Positions 50,459 to 61,182 are shown, counted from the first letter of the stretch. The stretch is 64,000 nt of DNA from a bacterium (GCA_024742475.1 JANSYI010000018.1:1-64000); one strand, 5' to 3'. Made by a program: numbers and translations. The notes: generated by a model from the letters alone, not told the origin.

Positions 50459-52198
50459 ATGCTCGATTTCCTCCGGCAGTCATCGACGAGCTTCTGGGCC
50501 TGGCTGATTCTGCTCGCCCTCGCGGCGGCCTTCGGACTCTCGTTCGGCCTGCCCTCCGACAGCTTGTCCTTCGGGAGCAAGCCCATCGTGGAGGTTCACG
50601 GCACCAACGTGAACGACGAGGACTACCGCGCGCAGTACAGCCTGATCTCCGGCGCCATTCGCATTCCCAAGGACGCTCGGATGCAGAAGATGTTCGGCGT
50701 GAAGGAGGAAGTCCTCGAGTCGATCATCGAGCGCGAGCTGCTCGCGACCGCAGGCGAAGACATGGGCCTCGCTGCGACCGAGCGCGACGCCGAAGAGATG
50801 GTGGCCAAGGGCCACTTCATCATCTTGGGCAACTCGATGTATTGGACCGGGCTCGACCAGTTCAACTACAAGGCGTTCAAGAACTTCCTCGCCGCGATCC
50901 AGATCCCCGAGAACCGCTTCTTGGAGACGCAGTCTCGAGAGGTCCTCGCCCGCACGGTACGCGACCTCGTTCGCGCCTCCGTCGTCGTGCCCGAGCCGGT
51001 CCTCCGCGAGCAGTACGAGGCCTCGGCCAACAAGCTCTCACTGCACTACGCCCGCTACGAGATCGAGCCGTTCGCGGACCTCGTCGATCCGAGCGAAGAC
51101 GACGTCACCGCGTGGGTCGAAGCGCACACCGACGACCTGAAGAAGAGCTTCGAGACCCAAGGCGCGCGCTTCACGAAGCTGCCCGCTCAGATCCGCGTCA
51201 GCGTGCTCGCCGTCGACAAACCCGCCCCCGAGGCCGGGGAAGCGCTGAGCGCAGCGGCAAAGGCCAAGATCGAGGCCGCACGCGCTCGCATCGACGCCGA
51301 CGCGAGCTTCCGCGACGTCGCTCGCGAGGTCTCCAGTGACGAGGGCACCGCACGCAGAGGCGGCGACTTCGGCTGGACGGGTGTCAACATCGGCACCGGA
51401 CTCGACCCCGCACTCGACGAAGCCCTGCGCAGCCTCGAGGTCGGGAGCCTCTCGGACGTGATCGAAGGCGAGAACGACTTCTTCATCGCCCGCGTCGAAG
51501 GCAAGCGCGAGGGCGACGTGCCCGAGGAGGACGCGCTGCGGGAGCTCGCCGCCGAGGCGATCAAGCGAGACAAGGGCAAGGCGCTCGCCCGCATCGCCGC
51601 CGAAGAGGATCGCGACGCGGTGCTCGAGGGCAAGTCCCTCGACGACGTCTTCGCCAGCCCCGGCGCCGCGACGGGGCTCGAGGACGCGCCCATCGAAGGC
51701 GAGCCGTCGGCCGAAGGCCAAGCCAAGCCCGCTCGCCCCAAGGCCGAGCTGCGAGAAACCGGCCTGTTCAGCAAGTCGGCACCCATCCCCAACGTCGGCC
51801 TCATGCCGGGCCTCGTCGAGGACGCGTGGGCGTCGGACACCGACACCCCGCTGCTCGAGAAGGTCTACGAGACGCAGGGTGCCCTCATCATCGCTGGACT
51901 CGACGCGAAAGAGGGCTCGAGCGACGAGGGCTTCGCTGAGATGCGCGAGCAGCTCTACGCGCAAGCCTGGGCGCGCAAGGGCATGAAGACCACCGCCAAC
52001 TGGGCGGAGCGACTGTGCCTCGAAGCCAAGGGCAAGGGCGACATCTCGGTCAGCGAGGACAAGGTGCAGCGCATCGTGACCTACGACACCGAGACCAAGG
52101 AAGGCGAGGACGAGCAGCAGTTCAAGCCGTACACCGTCTGCGATCGCGTGGGCAACCAGGGCGGACTGCTGCGCGCGGCCATGTTCGGCGGGCTTTGA
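50459..52198 (+). CDS. membrane-anchored parvulin-type peptidyl-prolyl isomerase (PpiD/SurA-like)
   Basis: 579 residues from ATG 50459. One N-terminal membrane helix (about 11-31, SFWAWLILLALAAAFGLSFGL) is followed by a SurA_N/PpiD-type helical chaperone region (about 45-230, VEVHGTNVNDEDYRAQY, VLESIIERELLATAGEDMG). A parvulin domain lies at about 240-348, with DASFRDVAREVSSDEGTARRGGDFGWTGVNIGTGLDPALDEALRSLEVGSLSDVIEGENDFFIARVEG. A charged linker and a further C-terminal domain end the protein. It would act in the periplasm, assisting folding of exported or outer-membrane proteins. PpiD itself is ~620 residues, so the size agrees. The upstream frame to 50273 has no support as coding. Confidence 0.9.
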   Translation: MLDFLRQSSTSFWAWLILLALAAAFGLSFGLPSDSLSFGSKPIVEVHGTNVNDEDYRAQYSLISGAIRIPKDARMQKMFGVKEEVLESIIERELLATAGEDMGLAATERDAEEMVAKGHFIILGNSMYWTGLDQFNYKAFKNFLAAIQIPENRFLETQSREVLARTVRDLVRASVVVPEPVLREQYEASANKLSLHYARYEIEPFADLVDPSEDDVTAWVEAHTDDLKKSFETQGARFTKLPAQIRVSVLAVDKPAPEAGEALSAAAKAKIEAARARIDADASFRDVAREVSSDEGTARRGGDFGWTGVNIGTGLDPALDEALRSLEVGSLSDVIEGENDFFIARVEGKREGDVPEEDALRELAAEAIKRDKGKALARIAAEEDRDAVLEGKSLDDVFASPGAATGLEDAPIEGEPSAEGQAKPARPKAELRETGLFSKSAPIPNVGLMPGLVEDAWASDTDTPLLEKVYETQGALIIAGLDAKEGSSDEGFAEMREQLYAQAWARKGMKTTANWAERLCLEAKGKGDISVSEDKVQRIVTYDTETKEGEDEQQFKPYTVCDRVGNQGGLLRAAMFGGL

Positions 52199-52301
52199 AG
52201 CGCGCCGCGGGGGCCCTTCACCCCCTGCCTCGTGCCCCTGCATCACGCGCACCCAAGAGAGGGCTTCCCGCGGAGTCCTCACTGGGGTGTAATCAACGCG
52301 G

Positions 52302-55300
52302 ATGGGTCAGGGGCCTGCGGTCGGCAATGTGTTGGGGGTTGCCCTGCTTTGCCGTGACCACAAGGCGCTGCTCTGTCTCGAGCAGCGGACACTTCGAGAG
52401 GGGCTGAGGGTCCGCGGCTACGAGGCGGAGGTGTACGGCATCGAGTTTCCGATGAGGGCGCCGACATCTCCTTCGGCGCTGCGAAACCGACGGAGCGACG
52501 CCGTCGCCTTGGAGCTCGAAGCGGACGCCGAGCTGGTGCAGCAGTGGGTCGATGCGCGGCTCGAGGGCCTCGAGGTCGCCGGCATGCGAATCCGTCGCGC
52601 CTCGTTCGGCTTCGACGTCCCGCTGGGGCCCGATCACCGCGGACCCGCGTTGACGATCGAGGGACACGCGGCGGGCGGCCGTTGGGGCTGGCTACGGATC
52701 GCCGTCGAGCCGGATGCCCGCGGGCGACACATCGCGGTGAAGCAGGGGCCGACGTGGGTGTTCGGTCTCTCCCCTTCGCTCGCGAAGCCGCTCTGGTCGG
52801 CCCTGATGCGAGCGTTGTTCCGCGACGACGCACACGCGGTCGATCCGGTCAGAGAGACGCTGGGGCGTGCCCTCGTCGCGAGCGGCTGGAAGGCACCACG
52901 CCTCGACCGACTCTCGCTCCTCCACGCAGAGTTCGGCGCCCGCGCCGTCAGGCTCGCCTTCGGGGAGCGGGACGGCGCGCGGCCCATCACACCTCACGAC
53001 TCGGCTGCTGCCGCCGACATCGCCGCGGAGGCGTCCGAAGTCTCCGCGCTCGCCGACGCCGGCGACCCGGCGGCAGCGACCGAGCACGCGGCGGCGCTGG
53101 CGAGCCGACTTGCGTTCTGCCCGGACGCGTCGGCGGCAGCCTGGCAATGGGCGACACGCCTGGGGTTTCGAGTCGCGCTCCGTGATGACGCACTGGTGCC
53201 GCTGGTCGAGACGGCACTCGAGCAGTGGTCACGAGCACAGCCCACGCTCCCGCTGCTGCACAGGATGCGGTTCGAGCTCCGAGCGCGGTCGGGCGACCAC
53301 GCAGCGATCCTCCATGACCTCGAAGGACACGTTGGGATTCGCGCTCGACTCGCACGCGCGGCGCTGCTGCTGCGCCGACTCGGCAACACCGACGCGGCGC
53401 GGGAGGAACTCGAGGCGCTCGGCGAGCGACGGGGCTCGGCCGACGCACTGGGAGGCCTTCAACGTGACGCTGCCTGGCTCTCGGCGCTGGCCCACGCCGA
53501 CGACCCCGCGCTCGCTCGCAGCCATCTGCAAGACGCGAGGCGCGGAGACCTCAGTGACGCCGACCGCGTAGCGGAGGTCGCAGACGCGCTGCTGCGGGCC
53601 GGGCACTCCCGCGTCGCGCTCGACACGGCCACCGAGGCGCTCGTGCATGCGCCCTCACACGTCGGGCTGCTCCGCGTCGCGCAGCGAGCGGCCTACACGG
53701 CCCACGACGGCCCCGCCGCGTTCGACCACGCACGAAAGCTCCTGGCTGCCGCGCCGGACGCCGTCGATACACCCGAGTTCCGACGGCTGCTCGCGCGGCT
53801 GTCCGTGCAGCTGCAACACGCCGACGCGGTCGTCTACGTCTCGGCGGCGCTCGAAGACTCCCCCGACGATCCCGAGTTGCTGCGTGACGCCGCCTCCCTC
53901 TACCGCGCCCGTGGCAACGTCGACGCAGCGCTCGCGACGTATCGAGCGCTGCGCTCCGCCCTGCCCCCCTCGGGCGAGCGCGCCCGTGTCCGACTCGAGG
54001 AGGCCGTGCTGCTCGACGACCTAGAGCAAGACGCCTCTGCCGTCTGGGAGGTCCTGTGGCCAGCGCTGGGTAAGCTTCCGCGCAACGAACAGCGCCGCGG
54101 ATTCGGGCTCGCCGTCGAGGTTGCGCCTGCCGGCGAGGTCGAGGCCTGGGTCCGGCGCCTTCGAACCCGCGTCGACCTCGAGTCCGCCATTCGAGCGCTG
54201 CACCGCCGTTGGCTCCGCAACAAGGTGCCTGATGCTGCGACCGTCGCGCTCTACGATGCCCTCAGCCACGCCGGCGCGACCGCAGAGGCGCTCGCGCTGG
54301 CCAAGGACGCCGCGGCGGCGTCGACCGGACGTGCGCAGGCCGACTGGCTGACACGCGCCGCGGCACGGACCGAAGGCGCCGCGGCGGCGGCCCTGCTCGA
54401 CGCTGCTCTGCGCGCCGCACCCGATGATGACGCGCTCGCCGATCGACTCGTCGCCCTGCTCGACCGCGCCGGGCAGGACGCAGACCTCACCGATCTGTGG
54501 AGGTCTCGGGCAGCGGATGTGTCCCTGGCCCCCGCGATCCGTCTCGACGCGATCGACCGTTTCCTGCAACGCGCCCTCTCCGACCAACGCGACCCCCGGC
54601 GCGCGGCCGCAGAGGACCCGGAGATTGCCCAGCTCTACGCATCAAGACTGGCGCTCGACCCCGACGATCCCACCGCGCACCTCATCGCCGCCGATCTCGC
54701 GCGCTCCACGGGGGACGAGAGCCAGGCCGCCGAACACTGGGCGCAAGCGATCGCGCTGATGGCCCCCGAGGATCCTCGCGTCGGTCCAGCAGGGCGGTCG
54801 CTCGGAGCGCATCACCTCGCGAGCGGCAATCCCGAAGCCGCCGTGTCGTCGCTTCGTAGCGCCGCCAAAGCCGACCCCGAGAGCGCGATCGGCTGGGCCA
54901 AGCTCGCCGAGGCGGCGACCATCGTGGGAGACGACGCGCTGTGCGTCCACGCGCGGGAGAGCCAGCTCGCACACACCCCCAACACGGCGGCGCGTGGCGA
55001 CCTGATGCTCGAGCTGTCGCGTTTGCAGCGGCGACGCGGTCAACTCGACTCGAGCGTTCGGTGGCTCGAGCGCGCAAGCGGACACATCGCCAAGGACAGC
55101 ACCCGACACGCCGAGCTCGCCGAGGCATGGATGGAGATCGCCAGGGAGGCCGAAGCGTCGCCCCAGCAGCAGCTCCTCGCGCGCGCCGAGGTCCGCGGGC
55201 TGCTCGGGGGCAACCAGCCCTCGGCGGAGTATCGAGCCGAGGCCCGATTGCTGGCCGAAGCCGGCCGCATCGACGATGCTCTCCGCTGCCTCGACGAGGC

Positions 55301-58300
55301 GCTCGAGCGGACGCCGAGCGACGAGCTTCTGCTCTCCTCCATGCGCGAGCTGGCGACCGAGCACGACCGTCCGGGCCGCTACGACGAGGCCCTCGACCGC
55401 GCCATCGCGACCCTGCCCGAAGGGGACACGCGAGACTCACTGTTGACGGAGCGCGCCACGATCGCGCTTCAGGCGGGCAACGCGACCGCAGCTCTCGAAG
55501 CGCTCGATCGCCTCCGCGACGCGACGGCCGACCGCCCCGAGCTGCTCGACCTTCGGGACTGGGCGGTGCACGAGCTTGGCCGCGAGGACGAGGAGCTGCG
55601 TCGGGTCGGGGACGGCCTGCGCGTGGCTCCTGCGGACGCCCGTCTACTCGAGCGACTCCGTCGGCTTCTCGCGGGCGACGAAGCCGCGATGAGCGAACAT
55701 CTCCTCGGTCTCGCGCAGGGTGCCGAACGCGACGCCGGCACGGCCCTGACCCTGCGCGCGCTCGCCCTCGCGCTGCAGACCGGGGACGGTGCCGTGCTCC
55801 GCCGGGCCGTCCGACGCGCGCACGACATCGCCCCCCGCGACCTCCGGGTGCGCGACGCGTGGCACTCCGCCGTCGAGCAGGCCTTCTTGGACGACGACGC
55901 CGAGGGGCTGTGCGACCTGCTCGACATCCGCCTGTCGCACCACGGAACCGAGGACCTCGAGATCATCGACGAGGAGCTCGACCGCGGCTTGGTCTCCTAC
56001 CCGCGCACCTCGAGGCTTCACCGTGTCCTCCGCAGCCGACACTCGACCGGGGATGACACCGACATGGACGCCATGCGGTGGAGAATCGACGCTCTCGCGT
56101 CCCGCATCGAGACCGAGGGCCGCAACCCCGTGGACCTCTACGTCGGCTTCGCGTCCCAGCTCGACCGCGCCGACGCAGCCGCGCTGCTGCAGCAGTACGC
56201 GCGCGACCACAAAGACGACCCCAACACCCTGCGCGCGCTCGGGGAGGCGCTGGCCGAGCGAGGCCACATCGCCGAGCAGCTCGAGGTGCTCGAGCTCGCG
56301 GTCGAGCACGCTCCCGACAGCGAAGCGAGCGTCACCGCGCTCAAGCAGCTCGCGCACGTCGCCTCCGATCGCGTGGGGGACCACCTGCGGGCCATGCGTT
56401 ACCTCGAGCGCGCCGTCGAGTTTGCGCCCCACGACCCCGACCTCCTGCTCCCGCTGCTCGAACACGTCTTCGAGCAGCGCGCGCTGGGTCCGATCCTCGA
56501 GTACACCCACTGCGTCCTCGACTACGTGGAGATGGGCAACGCCGGGTACATCACGCTGGCGCACCGCGCTGCCGATGCGGCCTTGGCCCGAGGGGACCAC
56601 GACTCGGCGCTCGCCTTGGTCGAGCGAGCCCACAAGCGCGACCCAGACCACACCACCACACGCACGCGGCTCGACGAGCTGCGCACCTTGGCCGAAGACC
56701 CAATGCACCGCGCCGCGCTGCTCGAACAGGTGGCGCAGCGACAGCACGGAGAGGCGAGGCTCGACGCGATCGAGGAGCGAGCGCGCCTGCTCGCCGGACC
56801 CCTCGACCGACCGCGAGAAGCAATTCGCGAGCTGACCGCCGTTTTGCGCGAAGACCCCAGGCGCCCCGTCGCCCGCGAGGCGCTCGCCGAACTCCTCGAA
56901 GCGCAGGGTGACTGGCGCGAGCTCGTCGAGCTGCACGAGCGCCACGTCGCACACGTCTACGGGCTCGAACGCTGCACCCTGCTGCGAACGATCTCGCAGA
57001 TCTGCCGCACGCAGCTGCGCGACCTTCAGCGTTCGGAGCAGGCGCTGCGCATCGCCCTCGAACACCTCGGTGATGAGGACGCGCCCGAGGCCCGCGCGCT
57101 GGCCGAGCAGATGCGCGCCGAACTCGTCCGAGACCTCGAAGGACAAGGACGCTACGTCGACCTCGCCATCTACCTGGAGCGTTCGCTGGCGCACGAGCTC
57201 GAAGGGGTACCGTCCGAAGACTTGTCGCCCGAGCGCGCAGGGCTGCTCGTCGAGCTCGCCCGCATCTACCGGGGTCCGCTCGACGACGAGGCCAAGGCGT
57301 CGCGGGTCTACGAACGCCTGGAGCTGTACGGGCACCTGCCCGACGAGGGTCTCGCAACCCTGGCGCGGGCCTACCAGCGCGCGGGGAGGCACGAGGACCT
57401 GGTCCGAATCCTCAAGGTGCGCTTCGAGGCGCTCAGCGACGACCCGCAGCGAGGAGCAGCGGTCGCCATTCACATCGCGCAGCTCTTGGAGTCGCCGCTG
57501 GGTCGCCCGCACGAGGCCGCTCGCTACTACCTCGACGCGTACCTCGCGTCGCCTTCGGTCCACCAGGAGTCGGGCACGAAGGCGAAAGTGCTGCTCTCGG
57601 GCACCGACGCGGTCGTCAGGGTCCGCGCCGAACTCATCGACCGACTCGGGACGGTGGCCGACGCACACCGGCCCGCCCTGCTGACTCTGCTCGGAGACCT
57701 CTTGTCGGTCCACGACGAGTACGAGGCCGAGGCGGAGGCGCACTACCGAGACGCGCTCGACCTCGACCCCGACAACGCGGCGGCGTCCGAGGCGTTGGGT
57801 CGTCTGATGGCGCGACAGGGACGACTCGACGAGGCCGTGCCGGCGCTCGTCGCCGCTGCATGTCACGTGGAGCTCGACCCCGCCCGGGCTGCCGAGACAG
57901 CCGCCGTCGCCGCGCGTGTCCTGCTCGAGCTCGACCGCCCCGATGAGGCGGAAGAGGTCCTCAAGACCGCACTCCAGCGCGCCCCGGAGTCACAGCGGGC
58001 GCTCCTCGAGCTCGCCCGCCTGTACGAGCGATCGGGCCGAACGACCGAGCAGGCAATCGTGCTCGAGAACCTCTCCCAGCTGCCCCTATCGAGCATGCTC
58101 GGGGCCGAAGTCGCCTACCGTCGCGCCGCGCTCCTGTTGCCGGCGACCGGCATCGACCCCTACAGCGCCGAGGCCGAGCGTGCGCGGGCGTACCTGCTCG
58201 AGGCCGTGGGGGCAGACGCGAAGCACGTCGCGGCCCGTCAGGCCCTGATGGAGCTCGCCCGCCAGCGCCTCGAGTGGTCGGTGGTCGCTCACATGCACTA

Positions 58301-61070
58301 CCTCGCGATCCGGGAGCTGCCCGATGGGCCCGCCAGGGCCGCGCACCACCTCGACCTCGCCGAGACGTACATCGACCACCTGCACGATGTCGACTCGGCG
58401 GTGCGCAACATCGAGTCTGCGATCACGCAGGCGCCCGACGACCTCGTCATCTCGAGCCGCGCCGCGACGCTGACCTCTCGGCTGCCCAATCCGCGACGCA
58501 TCGCCGACAGGCTCGAGCGCATCGCTTCCACCCAGTCCGATCTCGACGACGCCGCCCGGGCGCGGCTTTGGTTGCTCGCAGCCGACCTTCGCATGTCGGA
58601 CGACGACGTCGTCGCCGCCGAGGCTGCGACCCAGCGGGTCCTTGCGCTGTCCGATGCGAGCGACGACCTCACCGCGGCGGCGCAGCGAAACCTCGACGCC
58701 CTCGAGGGGGACGACCGACACACCCTTCGAAAGCAGAAGTCCGGCCTGCTGCGACTGCTCGAGGTGGAGCATCAGCCGACCGAGCGCGTGCACATCCTCG
58801 CCCGCCTCCGCGAGCTCGGGCACGCGCTCGGAGACCCCGACCTCGAGTCGTGGGCGGGGCAGGAACAGCTGGACTTGGCCACCAGCCTCGACGGGTCCGA
58901 GGAGGACATGCATGCAGCCGCGGCCGCGCTGCGGGACGCGTACGCCGAGCGGGGTGCGTACGCCGAGGTCGTCTCGCTGTACGAACGCGTCGCCGAGCGC
59001 AGCACCGGGAACGCTCGCGCCAAAGCCCTGCTCGAGTCGGCCCGCTTCGCATGGACCGCGCTGCGCGACCCAGGCCGCGCGCTGGAGAGCCTCCAACGCA
59101 GCGTCGAAGCGTCGACGACGGATCCAGACGCGCTGGCGCTGCTCTCCGAGCTCACCGCCCAGACGGGCGACGACCCCCGCGTCGTCCGAGTCTACGACGC
59201 GCTCAGAGCCACTCCGCACGAGCTCCGAACGCCGTCGTTCGACCTGGAGTTCGCCCAGGTCGCGGCCGACCTCGGACGGACGCAGGACGCCGTCGCCATT
59301 CTCCGGCCACTGTGTCTGCGAACCGACGACCTCGAGCTTCGGTTCACGGCGTTGACCAGGCTCGACGCGGTGTTGGCCGCCGGCGGCAGCCCATCGGACC
59401 GCGTGGCGATCACGCGGCGACTCTTCGAGGCGTCGCTACAGCGACGCTCTGCACGCATGGTCGACGTCGCCCTCGATCTCGCTCGATGCGAGCGGACGCT
59501 CGGCGGCCCCGAGCGGGGGATCGCCGTACTCGCGCAGGCACTCGAGGTGGACCCCACTCACACCGAAATGCTCGGGCTGTACGCCGAGCTGCTCGAAGAG
59601 ACCGAAGACTGGGCCACGCTGGGCGACACCCGCTTGCAGATCGCTTCGCTGTCCTCCGACCCGATCGACCAGGCCGAGCACTACATGGCGGCGGCGCAGG
59701 CGTTCATCGACCAAGGCACGGCCCAGCGCGGCAACCGGCCCGCTGCGCTCGCCCGCGCCCGCGCGGCCCTGCAGCGCGCGACCGAGACGGCACCGACGCT
59801 GCCAGGCCCCAGCGTTCGACTGCTCCCGCTCGCGTTCGCCGAGTCGCGGTGGGACGAGGTCCTCGACCTCGCCGTCGACATCCGGGCCCGCTCTGGGCCC
59901 GACGAAGAGGTCTTGCTGCTCGCGGCGCTCACCGAAGCGTACCGTCATGGGCAGCGCTCCCTCGCCCGCGATCTCGGTTTCCGCCACGGCCCGGCCGCCC
60001 AGGAGCGCTACCTCTTTCCAGGCCTCCGGCAGCTGCTCACCCAAGTCGCCACCAAGGGACCGCTGCCCCGTCTCGACGCAGTGCTCGCCGCCGCAGGATC
60101 GCTGCTCGGCGGGCGCGTTGCACTCTCCCGCGACCTCTCCCACTGGTCGTCGGGGCAACCCCTGCAAGCGGGGCTCGCCCTCGGGCTGGCACGCCTGGCC
60201 GAGGCAGCGGGCCAGGCTGAGCGCGCGCGCAACCTCTATCAGGTCACCGCGTTCATGGTCCCTGACGGACCCGTCCCGAGCTTGGTCGCGCGCCTGCCCG
60301 TCGCGGCCGCGCCCACCGACTCGAGCCGATTGAACGCCGGGCCCTTCGAAGCCGGAGGCACTCTTCGGCGGGCGCTCGCCTCGGCTCGGCACGCGCTCGC
60401 GGGCTTCACCAAGGCCCCGTCCGCCGCCGCCACGCCAACATCCACAGGGGCAAAGGCGCGGCTCGCATTGGCCGAGTCGATCGTGGAGCCCTGGCGCCAC
60501 GGCCTCGACTGCGAGCTCCCGCTGGCGTGGACCCGCGCCCGGCTGCCCGGCGGCGTGGGCGTGGCGAACCGAGACCAACCGACCATCCTCCTCGGCGCGG
60601 GCGTCACGATCTGTTCCGTCGCCGAGCTGCGTTTCCGGCTCGCGCGCGCGGCCACCTCGATCGCATCGGGCCTCGCAATCCTCGAGGAGGGTCACGGCAT
60701 TCGCATCGACGAGCTGCTCGATGGACTCGGACGCATGGCGAGCCCCTCTCATGTGCCCACGCGCCGGGTCGCGCGAGACGTGGCCGAAGCGCTGACGGCG
60801 GCCAGCATTTCGCTCTCGCCCCGCGAAGGTGCGCAGCTCGGTCGGGAACTCGCGCACTGGCTGACCTCGACCGGCGGCGTCGAGCGGCTCGAGGTCGAGC
60901 TCCGCCGCGCGGTGCTCCTGTTCGCGACGCGACTGTCCGGACAGCTCGACGGAGCCCTTCTCACGCTCGCTCACGACCGCGGGTTCGTGGGCAATGGCCG
61001 TCCCGACCCTGTCGCCACGTTGCGCTACGAGGACGCGTACTGGCTGCTGCGCGCGCTCGAGATGTACTGA
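52302..61070 (+). CDS. giant TPR/helical-repeat protein, 2,922 residues
   Basis: One uninterrupted frame of 8.8 kb with no signal peptide or membrane helix. The first ~230 residues are non-repetitive and unrecognised (MGQGPAVGNVLGVALLCRDHK; GLRVRGYEAEVYGIEF). From about 235 to 2,600 the sequence is almost entirely Ala/Leu/Glu/Arg/Asp-rich helix pairs in TPR style, e.g. LALDPDDPTAHLIAADLARSTGDESQAAEHW, YRDALDLDPDNAAASEALGRLMARQGRLDEAV and ALEVDPTHTEMLGLYAELLEETEDWATLGDTRL. The last ~220 residues form a different conserved-looking helical domain (ELRFRLARAATSIASGLAILEEGHGIRIDELLDGLG). It is presumably a cytoplasmic scaffold, with partners unknown. Giant TPR proteins are frequent in myxobacteria. 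A membrane-anchored TPR gene follows and may work with it. Confidence 0.88.
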   Translation: MGQGPAVGNVLGVALLCRDHKALLCLEQRTLREGLRVRGYEAEVYGIEFPMRAPTSPSALRNRRSDAVALELEADAELVQQWVDARLEGLEVAGMRIRRASFGFDVPLGPDHRGPALTIEGHAAGGRWGWLRIAVEPDARGRHIAVKQGPTWVFGLSPSLAKPLWSALMRALFRDDAHAVDPVRETLGRALVASGWKAPRLDRLSLLHAEFGARAVRLAFGERDGARPITPHDSAAAADIAAEASEVSALADAGDPAAATEHAAALASRLAFCPDASAAAWQWATRLGFRVALRDDALVPLVETALEQWSRAQPTLPLLHRMRFELRARSGDHAAILHDLEGHVGIRARLARAALLLRRLGNTDAAREELEALGERRGSADALGGLQRDAAWLSALAHADDPALARSHLQDARRGDLSDADRVAEVADALLRAGHSRVALDTATEALVHAPSHVGLLRVAQRAAYTAHDGPAAFDHARKLLAAAPDAVDTPEFRRLLARLSVQLQHADAVVYVSAALEDSPDDPELLRDAASLYRARGNVDAALATYRALRSALPPSGERARVRLEEAVLLDDLEQDASAVWEVLWPALGKLPRNEQRRGFGLAVEVAPAGEVEAWVRRLRTRVDLESAIRALHRRWLRNKVPDAATVALYDALSHAGATAEALALAKDAAAASTGRAQADWLTRAAARTEGAAAAALLDAALRAAPDDDALADRLVALLDRAGQDADLTDLWRSRAADVSLAPAIRLDAIDRFLQRALSDQRDPRRAAAEDPEIAQLYASRLALDPDDPTAHLIAADLARSTGDESQAAEHWAQAIALMAPEDPRVGPAGRSLGAHHLASGNPEAAVSSLRSAAKADPESAIGWAKLAEAATIVGDDALCVHARESQLAHTPNTAARGDLMLELSRLQRRRGQLDSSVRWLERASGHIAKDSTRHAELAEAWMEIAREAEASPQQQLLARAEVRGLLGGNQPSAEYRAEARLLAEAGRIDDALRCLDEALERTPSDELLLSSMRELATEHDRPGRYDEALDRAIATLPEGDTRDSLLTERATIALQAGNATAALEALDRLRDATADRPELLDLRDWAVHELGREDEELRRVGDGLRVAPADARLLERLRRLLAGDEAAMSEHLLGLAQGAERDAGTALTLRALALALQTGDGAVLRRAVRRAHDIAPRDLRVRDAWHSAVEQAFLDDDAEGLCDLLDIRLSHHGTEDLEIIDEELDRGLVSYPRTSRLHRVLRSRHSTGDDTDMDAMRWRIDALASRIETEGRNPVDLYVGFASQLDRADAAALLQQYARDHKDDPNTLRALGEALAERGHIAEQLEVLELAVEHAPDSEASVTALKQLAHVASDRVGDHLRAMRYLERAVEFAPHDPDLLLPLLEHVFEQRALGPILEYTHCVLDYVEMGNAGYITLAHRAADAALARGDHDSALALVERAHKRDPDHTTTRTRLDELRTLAEDPMHRAALLEQVAQRQHGEARLDAIEERARLLAGPLDRPREAIRELTAVLREDPRRPVAREALAELLEAQGDWRELVELHERHVAHVYGLERCTLLRTISQICRTQLRDLQRSEQALRIALEHLGDEDAPEARALAEQMRAELVRDLEGQGRYVDLAIYLERSLAHELEGVPSEDLSPERAGLLVELARIYRGPLDDEAKASRVYERLELYGHLPDEGLATLARAYQRAGRHEDLVRILKVRFEALSDDPQRGAAVAIHIAQLLESPLGRPHEAARYYLDAYLASPSVHQESGTKAKVLLSGTDAVVRVRAELIDRLGTVADAHRPALLTLLGDLLSVHDEYEAEAEAHYRDALDLDPDNAAASEALGRLMARQGRLDEAVPALVAAACHVELDPARAAETAAVAARVLLELDRPDEAEEVLKTALQRAPESQRALLELARLYERSGRTTEQAIVLENLSQLPLSSMLGAEVAYRRAALLLPATGIDPYSAEAERARAYLLEAVGADAKHVAARQALMELARQRLEWSVVAHMHYLAIRELPDGPARAAHHLDLAETYIDHLHDVDSAVRNIESAITQAPDDLVISSRAATLTSRLPNPRRIADRLERIASTQSDLDDAARARLWLLAADLRMSDDDVVAAEAATQRVLALSDASDDLTAAAQRNLDALEGDDRHTLRKQKSGLLRLLEVEHQPTERVHILARLRELGHALGDPDLESWAGQEQLDLATSLDGSEEDMHAAAAALRDAYAERGAYAEVVSLYERVAERSTGNARAKALLESARFAWTALRDPGRALESLQRSVEASTTDPDALALLSELTAQTGDDPRVVRVYDALRATPHELRTPSFDLEFAQVAADLGRTQDAVAILRPLCLRTDDLELRFTALTRLDAVLAAGGSPSDRVAITRRLFEASLQRRSARMVDVALDLARCERTLGGPERGIAVLAQALEVDPTHTEMLGLYAELLEETEDWATLGDTRLQIASLSSDPIDQAEHYMAAAQAFIDQGTAQRGNRPAALARARAALQRATETAPTLPGPSVRLLPLAFAESRWDEVLDLAVDIRARSGPDEEVLLLAALTEAYRHGQRSLARDLGFRHGPAAQERYLFPGLRQLLTQVATKGPLPRLDAVLAAAGSLLGGRVALSRDLSHWSSGQPLQAGLALGLARLAEAAGQAERARNLYQVTAFMVPDGPVPSLVARLPVAAAPTDSSRLNAGPFEAGGTLRRALASARHALAGFTKAPSAAATPTSTGAKARLALAESIVEPWRHGLDCELPLAWTRARLPGGVGVANRDQPTILLGAGVTICSVAELRFRLARAATSIASGLAILEEGHGIRIDELLDGLGRMASPSHVPTRRVARDVAEALTAASISLSPREGAQLGRELAHWLTSTGGVERLEVELRRAVLLFATRLSGQLDGALLTLAHDRGFVGNGRPDPVATLRYEDAYWLLRALEMY

Positions 61071-61134
61071 GCATCCATCCCGTCGCCCTCGACGCGTGGA
61101 GATCGCCCAAGGGTGGCCGTGCGTACAAGTTGCG

Positions 61135-61146
61135 CGTGCTAGCACG
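61135..61146. promoter_or_regulatory. 12-bp perfect palindrome upstream of the (EP)n TPR gene
   Basis: CGTGCTAGCACG is a perfect palindrome 36 bp before the start of the next gene, in a 112-bp intergenic stretch. A TTGCGC hexamer at 61130-61135 overlaps it and could be a -35 element with AATGCT (61153-61158) as a poor -10. It could be a dimeric regulator's operator. It is seen only once, so this is tentative. Confidence 0.3.
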
Positions 61147-61182
61147 AACTGCAATGCTGGTGCGGCACACGCGCTTGGTCTG

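Noticed and set aside
55644..57866. Minus-strand frame of about 740 codons inside the giant TPR gene
   Set aside because: The plus-strand frame is open over 8.8 kb with repeated TPR text; the antisense frame is a shadow of the repeated codon pattern.
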